Origin: Thermomicrobiales bacterium
GTDB lineage: Bacteria > Chloroflexota > Chloroflexia > Thermomicrobiales > UBA6265
Length of the DNA: 10,588 bases
Assembly (NCBI GenBank): GCA_025928535.1
Contig: JAICJJ010000049.1
Span: 1 to 10,588 of the forward strand
Reading direction: 5' to 3'
Below, one piece after another: positions 6,148 to 10,588 of this stretch (position 1 is its first letter; the number at the start of each line of letters is the position of its first letter). Position numbers and translations under genes: made by a program. Below the pieces are notes generated by a model that ran no database searches, was not told the DNA's origin, and was given only the letters and a program-made list of their open reading frames with translations.

Positions 6148-7391
6148 TGGCTTGCCCCAACCTCTTCGCGATCGAGCGAGAAAAAGGCGCGCAGCGCCGG
6201 ATAGACGTCCGTGCGGTCGGCCAGGGTCACCCGCTGGATCTTGGGATGGTCGATCTTGGCGATGGCGTGGCCGAGCGAACTCTGATAGCCAGCGCGCGCC
6301 GGCCGGATTTCGCCGTAGCCAAAGAGGCTGGAAAAATCGGCCAGGCGTTCGACCAGCACTCGTGCCGTCTCGTTGTCGGACGGCCAGTTGTCGCCGTCGG
6401 AAAAGTGAAAGGGGTAGATGTTCCAATCGGCCGGCGGGTAGCGATGTTCGATGATGTCGAGCGCCAGCGCGTAGGCCGTGCTGGCGCGGGTGCCGCCGCT
6501 CTCGCCACGGGTGAAAAATTCGTCTTCCGTCACCTCTTTCGCTTCGGCGTGATGAGCGATGAAGACGATTTCGACCCGATCGTATTTGGTGCGCAGGAAA
6601 CGAACCATCCAGAAGTAGAATGCACGGCTCAGATATTTCTCGTTGGTTCCCATCGACCCGGAAACGTCCATCATCGCCAGAACGACGCCGTTCGCTTCGT
6701 ATTGAACGGTTTGCTCCCAGGTGCGAAAGCGAAGATCGTCGGTCGCCAGGTCGCCGAACCGCGCTTCACCCTTGCGGGCGTTCCGCTGCAGGTTCTGGCG
6801 AATGGTCTGCTTCTTGTCCAGGTTGGCGAACGGCCCGGTCTTGCGGATGTCCGTGAAGCGAAGCGCCTCCGATTCGAGTTCGCGCAGGCGCTTCGGCTCC
6901 AGATTCGGCAAACCGAGGTCTTCGAAGACGAGTTCGGCCAACTCGTCCATCGTCACGTCGGCTTCGTAGTATTCGATGCCCGGTTGGTCCCCCGCTCCGG
7001 CGCCTTGACCGGGACCAGGCCGGCCGCCGCGCGCCAGCACGTCGCCGACTTTGGAATCGCCGTTGCCCGCGCCGACGCCTTGCTGATCGCCGCGATCGAA
7101 GCGGAACTTGTATTCCTCCAGCGTCCGAATCGGCACGCGGACAATCTTCTTGCCGTCGCTGGTGATCAGCGATTGCTCGCTGACGATGTCGGCGAGGTTG
7201 GCCTTGAGCGCTTCGCGGACCTTGCGCTGGTGGCGCTGCTGGTCGATCGCCCCTTTCCGGTGCAACGACCAGTCGCCGCGCGACAGGGAAACGGACGCAC
7301 GAGTCGAGGAGTCGAGGAGTCGAGGAGTCGAGGAGCGGCTCGGTCGCGTCGAAGCGTTGCGATCGGTTGATGGCGTGTTGGCGTGAAACAT
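6144..7391 (-). CDS. yhbH: YhbH/YeaH family protein (UPF0229) with VWA domain
   Basis: A 415-residue UPF0229 protein. Bacillus YhbH has a sporulation annotation; enterobacterial YeaH is co-expressed with the kinase YeaG. The family core begins at S-R-G-D-W-S-L-H-R-K-G (37-47). V-P-I-R-T-L-E-E-Y-K (86-95) and a Gly-rich G-A-G-A-G-D-Q (130-136) follow. The C-terminal VWA-like domain has a MIDAS site: D-V-S-G-S (242-246), Thr301 in E-S-G-G-T and Asp332 in F-S-D-G-D-N-W. The ATG at 7391 has GGGAGG (7402-7397) 5 bases upstream. Residues 1-36 are poorly conserved Ser/Thr/Arg-rich sequence, and about residues 19-30 come from an 8-bp tandem repeat. It lies 77 bp after prkA, and its TGA overlaps the spoVR ATG. 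Confidence 0.93.
   Translation of the reverse strand: MFHANTPSTDRNASTRPSRSSTPRLLDSSTRASVSLSRGDWSLHRKGAIDQQRHQRKVREALKANLADIVSEQSLITSDGKKIVRVPIRTLEEYKFRFDRGDQQGVGAGNGDSKVGDVLARGGRPGPGQGAGAGDQPGIEYYEADVTMDELAELVFEDLGLPNLEPKRLRELESEALRFTDIRKTGPFANLDKKQTIRQNLQRNARKGEARFGDLATDDLRFRTWEQTVQYEANGVVLAMMDVSGSMGTNEKYLSRAFYFWMVRFLRTKYDRVEIVFIAHHAEAKEVTEDEFFTRGESGGTRASTAYALALDIIEHRYPPADWNIYPFHFSDGDNWPSDNETARVLVERLADFSSLFGYGEIRPARAGYQSSLGHAIAKIDHPKIQRVTLADRTDVYPALRAFFSLDREEVGASQ
7301..7335. repeat. 8-bp tandem repeat (GTCGAGGA, four copies plus flanks) inside the yhbH N-terminal coding region
   Basis: Four exact head-to-tail copies of GTCGAGGA occupy 7303-7334, with partial units on each side. The unit is not a multiple of three, so three copies encode an 8-residue block (S-T-P-R-L-L-D-S in the yhbH direction), and loss or gain of one unit would shift the yhbH frame. 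It lies between the start codon and the conserved core. Confidence 0.9.
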
Positions 7392-7439
7392 GGCCGCCTC
7401 CCGGTGGGAACAGGTCCAGCAGTGCGATTCGGTCTACTT

Positions 7440-7458
7440 CTCGACTCCTCGACTCCTC
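7440..7458. repeat. Inverted copy of the 8-bp repeat upstream of the yhbH ribosome binding site
   Basis: Two units of TCGACTCC (7441-7456) with flanking bases form a 19-bp exact reverse complement of 7306-7324 (and of 7314-7332). On the minus-strand transcript the arms would flank a segment of over 100 bases holding the yhbH Shine-Dalgarno sequence and start codon. The segment is part of the 77-bp prkA-yhbH spacer. Confidence 0.85.
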
Positions 7459-7468
7459 TCCCTCTCGG

Positions 7469-9370
7469 CTAACGATTGAGCAGCGATCCGACGTAGCGCA
7501 AGAGTTCGTTGGCGCAGATGGGGCAATAGCCCTGACTTTCGACCAGTCGATCGACGACTTCGTTGATGCGCCGGAGTTGGTCGGCGTCGGGCGTCTTGGA
7601 CGAGGTCGTGATCTTGACCACGTCGCGCAGGTCGGCGAAGAGTTTCTTCTCGATCGCTTCCCGCAGCCGTTCGTGCGACGAATATTCGAACCGCTGGCCG
7701 CGGCGGGCGAGCGAGGATATCCGGATCAGGATTTCTTCACGGAAGGCCCGTTTGCCCGTTTCCGGCACGCCGACCTGCTCTTCGATCGAGCGCATCAATT
7801 TCTCGTCCGGATCGACTTCTTCCTCGGTGATCGGGTCTTTCAGTTTCGTGCGGTTGCAGTACGCCTCGACGTTGTCGAGGTAGTTGTCGAGCAGCGTGTG
7901 GGCGCTTTCGTCGAACGCGTAGACGAAGGCGCGTTGCACCTCGCGCTTGGCCAGTTCGTCGAATTCGCGCCGCGCGTCGCTGATCAGATTGAGCAAGCGT
8001 TCCGATTCTTCGCGGGAGATGCTCGTGTGCTGGCCGAGGCCGTCCCGCAGCGAACGCAACGCGTCGATCGGATTGATGCAGGCGACGTTGTCACGCACCA
8101 GCGCCGAGGACAGGCGGTTGATGACGTAGCGCGGCGAAATGCCGTCCATCCCCTCGCGCTCGGCTTCTTCGTGGAGTTCCTTGACGTCTTTCGGGGTGAA
8201 GCCGTCGACGCTTTCGCCGTCGTAGAGTTTCAACTTCTTCATCAGACTCATGCCCGCCTTCTTGCTTTCTTCGAGGCGGGAGAGCACGGCGAAGGTCGCA
8301 GCGGTCTGAAGCGTGTGGGGAGCGATGTGGACGTCGTGCAGGTTGCTCTGACGCAGCAACTTTTCATAGATGCGGACCTCGTCGGCGACCCGCAGGTTGT
8401 ACGGCACCTTGACGAGGATGATCCGGTCTTGCAGCGCCTCGCTTTTCCGATTGCCGACGAACGAACGATATTCATGCTCGTTCGTGTGGGACATCACCAC
8501 TTCGTCGGCGTAGATCATCGAAAAGCGGCCGGTCTTGATGCTCTGCTCTTGCGACAGCGTCAGGAGCACGTAGAGAAACCGTTCGTCCGTCTTGAGCATC
8601 TCGACGAATTCCATGATGCCGCGGTTGGCGATATTCAACTCGCCGTCGAAGCGGTAGCCGCGCGGATCGCTTTCCGAGCCGACTTCGCCGACGGTGGCCA
8701 GATCGATGCCGCCGACCAGTTCGGCGATGTCTTGCGATTTCGGATCGGACGGGGTGAAGGCGCCGATGCCGCGGCGCTCCTTTTCCGAGAAGACGATCCG
8801 CTCGACCGGCACGTCTTCCACCCTGCCGTGATAGGTGTGCTCGAGATCGTGGCGGCAACGCGGACAAAGCTCTCCTTCGACGTAGATGCCGAATTCGCGC
8901 TCGATTTCAGGCCGGAGCGCGTCGGGCACGAGATGGAGCGGTTCTTCATGCATCGGACAGCCGGCGATGGCGTAGACGGCGCCGGCGTCGCTGCGCGTGT
9001 ATTGCTCGAGGCCGCGCTTGAGGAGGCTGACGAGCGTCGATTTGCCGCCGCCGACCGGCCCCATCAGGAGGAGAATCCGCTTGCGGACTTCAAGCCGCTG
9101 CGCCGCGGAATGGAAGTATTCGACCAGTTGGTCGAGCGCGGCGTCGATGCCGTAGATGTCGCTGGCGAAAAAGTTGTAGCGGCTGTCGCCATGGTCGTCC
9201 GATTCGATTCCGGACTCGACGATCATGTCGTAGACCCGAGCGTGGGCCAAACGCGCGATGCTCGGGTTCTTCCGCACGAGATCGAAATAGTCGGCGAAGG
9301 TGCCGCGCCAGGCGAGCCGCTTTTCCTCCGCGCGGAGGTGTTCGAGCCGCTGGATTAGATCGAGAGTCAT
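7469..9370 (-). CDS. prkA: PrkA family AAA+ protein (serine protein kinase PrkA/YeaG)
   Basis: A 633-residue PrkA homologue (Bacillus PrkA is 631). The family has an N-terminal AAA+ ATPase and a C-terminal kinase-like domain; serine kinase activity was reported early, and Lon-like ATP-dependent proteolysis was later described for Bacillus PrkA. Visible here: R-Y-N-F-F-A-S-D-I-Y-G-I (64-75), Walker A G-P-V-G-G-G-K-S-T (104-112), C-P-M-H-E-E-P-L-H-L (138-147) and C-P-R-C (169-172, possible metal site), N-R-G-I-M-E-F-V-E-M-L-K (249-260), S-H-T-N-E-H-E (294-300), K-V-P-Y-N-L-R (321-327) and a C-terminal C-P-I-C (616-619). The ATG at 9370 has GGGAG (9381-9377) 6 bases upstream; an extension to 9502 lacks family homology. 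It heads the prkA-yhbH-spoVR cluster and is likely the operon's first gene. Confidence 0.96.
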   Translation of the reverse strand: MTLDLIQRLEHLRAEEKRLAWRGTFADYFDLVRKNPSIARLAHARVYDMIVESGIESDDHGDSRYNFFASDIYGIDAALDQLVEYFHSAAQRLEVRKRILLLMGPVGGGKSTLVSLLKRGLEQYTRSDAGAVYAIAGCPMHEEPLHLVPDALRPEIEREFGIYVEGELCPRCRHDLEHTYHGRVEDVPVERIVFSEKERRGIGAFTPSDPKSQDIAELVGGIDLATVGEVGSESDPRGYRFDGELNIANRGIMEFVEMLKTDERFLYVLLTLSQEQSIKTGRFSMIYADEVVMSHTNEHEYRSFVGNRKSEALQDRIILVKVPYNLRVADEVRIYEKLLRQSNLHDVHIAPHTLQTAATFAVLSRLEESKKAGMSLMKKLKLYDGESVDGFTPKDVKELHEEAEREGMDGISPRYVINRLSSALVRDNVACINPIDALRSLRDGLGQHTSISREESERLLNLISDARREFDELAKREVQRAFVYAFDESAHTLLDNYLDNVEAYCNRTKLKDPITEEEVDPDEKLMRSIEEQVGVPETGKRAFREEILIRISSLARRGQRFEYSSHERLREAIEKKLFADLRDVVKITTSSKTPDADQLRRINEVVDRLVESQGYCPICANELLRYVGSLLNR

Positions 9371-9630
9371 GGGCTGCTCCCGGGCTAGAAGGCGATGATT
9401 CCGGGGAGGGCGGGGCGTCGGACGGTCGCGCTGTTCTGCGCGACATCGAGGCGGCGCGCCGCGTATTGCGGGAGTCGGTGGATTGACGGGCCGACAGGAC
9501 ACGCGGCCCTGCTGCGCGCCATCGCGATTTTAGGGCCACCGCTTCTGATCGAGCGGGGCCATCGGGCGGGCGTTTCGCGTCGTCGAAAGCCGTTGAAACG
9601 CCGCGCCGCCGTTTCCTGCACGGCCGCCGA
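9371..9630 (-). promoter_or_regulatory. 260-bp leader/promoter region of the prkA operon
   Basis: A non-coding gap between the DUF92 stop and the prkA start. The best -10 candidate on the minus strand is TAAAAT (9532-9527, 5/6 match), but no -35 is recognisable 16-18 bp upstream, so an alternative sigma factor or a weak promoter is possible. This would give a leader of about 150 bases. A 7-bp stem (GTCGCGC 9425-9431, GCGCGAC 9438-9444) could form within it. No riboswitch or clear operator was recognised. Confidence 0.3.
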
Positions 9631-10452
9631 TTAGCCGAGGCCGAGCGTGAGCAACGCCGCGACGGCGGCTCCGATAACCGTCGCCGCGAAGTTGACCGCG
9701 TCGTTGTCGACGTATCGGCAACCACTGATGAGCATAGTGGACGCGCCGCAACAATGCACGCGTCGTTCCGTCGGAACGTTGCAATTCGGGCAACGATACG
9801 CGGCTTGCAGCGAGGCCCCGAGGAGACTGTCGGCCAGCGCGCCGGCCGCGCCGGCGACAATGATGAGGCCGAGCGGATGGCCAAATGGAACCGTCCAGCC
9901 CGCTCGCGCGCCGATGGCGACGGCGATTCCGATGAGCGTCGCGCCGCCGAGCGCGCCGAGCGAACCGGCGAGGCTGACGGCGCCGGAGGTTCCGGCGGGA
10001 ACGGACCGGCCGGTGCGCAGCGAGCGGGGAACGCCGCCGAAACGGGAGCCGATTTCGGTCGCCCAGGTGTCGGCGGCGGCGGCGGCGATGGCGCCCGCGT
10101 AGCCGGCGAACAGCACACCCGCGCTCGGGCGCGGCGCGAGGACGAGGGAAAGCGCGCAGATGGCGGCGACGCCGCCATTGGCGACGACCTGCACCGCGTC
10201 GCGCCGATTGCCGCGAACGGCGATCCGGTTGGAGCGGTCGTCGCCCGGCAGCCGGCCAAGCGCGCTCGACGTGACAAAAAAGAGCGCGAGCATCGCGCCG
10301 CCCCACCAGCCGGCGCCGGCGACCGCGGCGCCGCCGACGACGGTCGCGGCAATCGCGCCGTCGCGGGTCAGCATGCGGGCCGCGTGGGCGCCGAATGTAA
10401 TTGCCGCCGCGACGGCGACGCCGAGAAGCGCCTGCATCGGATCGAACGTCAT
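9631..10452 (-). CDS. DUF92 family integral membrane protein
   Basis: A 273-residue multi-pass membrane protein of the DUF92/TMEM19 family; the plant member VTE6 is a phytyl-phosphate kinase, so a polyprenyl- or isoprenoid-phosphate substrate is possible but unproven here. Hydrophobic segments lie at about 7-24, 32-62, 88-106, 111-128, 158-182, 192-215 and 252-272. Family marks are A-D-T-W-A-T-E-I-G (127-135), V-P-A-G-T-S-G-A-V-S-L-A-G (150-162), C-P-N-C (221-224) with H-C-C-G (233-236), a probable small metal site, and D-N-D-A-V-N (249-254). The ATG at 10452 has GGAG (10464-10461) 8 bases upstream; an upstream extension to 10575 is Arg-rich and not membrane-like. It ends in TAA. It is separated by 260 bp from prkA, so a separate promoter for prkA is likely. 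Confidence 0.88.
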   Translation of the reverse strand: MTFDPMQALLGVAVAAAITFGAHAARMLTRDGAIAATVVGGAAVAGAGWWGGAMLALFFVTSSALGRLPGDDRSNRIAVRGNRRDAVQVVANGGVAAICALSLVLAPRPSAGVLFAGYAGAIAAAAADTWATEIGSRFGGVPRSLRTGRSVPAGTSGAVSLAGSLGALGGATLIGIAVAIGARAGWTVPFGHPLGLIIVAGAAGALADSLLGASLQAAYRCPNCNVPTERRVHCCGASTMLISGCRYVDNDAVNFAATVIGAAVAALLTLGLG

Positions 10453-10588
10453 CTGCGCGGCTCCGGCTGAACGGCGAACGCTGGCGCGGCGAGTGTAGCC
10501 CGCGGCGAACGTCGCGGCCGGGCCGAGGCGGCGAGCGCGAGTTGGCGCGGCGGGGAGAGTCAGAGTACGATGCAAGCCGCAAGCGAAC
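10453..10588. other. Upstream region of the DUF92 gene, no gene supported
   Basis: Very GC-rich sequence up to the window edge. It presumably holds the DUF92 promoter, but no convincing -35/-10 pair was found. On the plus strand an ATG at 10570, preceded by GGGGAG (10552-10557) with a long 12-base spacer, could begin a divergent gene. Only six codons are visible, too few to judge. Confidence 0.3.

Noticed and set aside
6148..6426. Longer N-terminus for SpoVR
   Set aside because: The extension is out-of-frame reading of the yhbH coding sequence; the ATG at 6147 gives the family-like start and an ATGA overlap.
7301..7335. CRISPR array
   Set aside because: The units are 8 bp with no spacers; it is a simple tandem repeat.
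7367..9358. 663-codon open frame on the plus strand, antisense to prkA
   Set aside because: It is a shadow of prkA: high GC3 suppresses stops on the opposite strand. The translation has no family features, while prkA on the minus strand matches its family end to end.
9371..9502. Longer N-terminus for PrkA (44 extra codons)
   Set aside because: Arg/Pro-rich, not family-like; the ATG at 9370 has a well-placed GGGAG and gives the normal family length.

Overview
The window is high-GC DNA (roughly two-thirds G+C by eye) that is almost fully coding. It most resembles a Chloroflexota genome, probably Thermomicrobia or a related lineage. The pointers are the alanine/arginine-rich proteins, TTG and GTG starts with clear Shine-Dalgarno sequences, a MiaA with divergent motifs, and an exported protein whose signal region runs into a Q-E-A-T-P-A-G-T-P stretch, which I associate with that group. 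This placement is inference; no marker gene is present.

Layout. (1) Positions 1-1291, minus strand: the tRNA-modifying enzyme MiaA, then, after 125 bp, the first 59 codons of an IscU/SufU-type Fe-S scaffold that runs off the window. (2) Positions 1292-1368: a short divergent promoter region. It has a good sigma-70-type promoter for the plus strand, and its -10 block also reads as a -10 on the minus strand. (3) Positions 1369-4580, plus strand: mltG (endolytic murein transglycosylase), aroE (shikimate dehydrogenase), a doubtful 27-residue ORF, and an unrecognised membrane-anchored or exported protein with a DUF4352-like C-terminus. A strong hairpin follows. (4) Positions 4581-4761: a convergent intergenic region with an imperfect inverted repeat of the kind that is often dispersed in genomes. 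(5) Positions 4762-9370, minus strand: the conserved trio prkA, yhbH (UPF0229, VWA domain) and spoVR. (6) Positions 9631-10452, minus strand: a DUF92 membrane protein.

The trio is the most informative part. In Bacillus its members carry sporulation names, while in enterobacteria the homologues (YeaG, YeaH, YcgB) belong to the general stress/starvation response. Three sequence features stand out. spoVR carries an in-frame TAA after codon 383, yet recognisable SpoVR sequence continues in the same frame for 77 more codons to a TGA. The N-terminus of yhbH is encoded across an 8-bp tandem repeat whose copy number would set the reading frame. An inverted copy of that repeat lies upstream of the yhbH ribosome binding site, so the yhbH start region sits between complementary arms.

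MltG, AroE, MiaA and the Fe-S scaffold are housekeeping functions. I found no CRISPR array, tRNA, rRNA, transposase or phage gene, and no convincing new multi-gene defence or mobile system.
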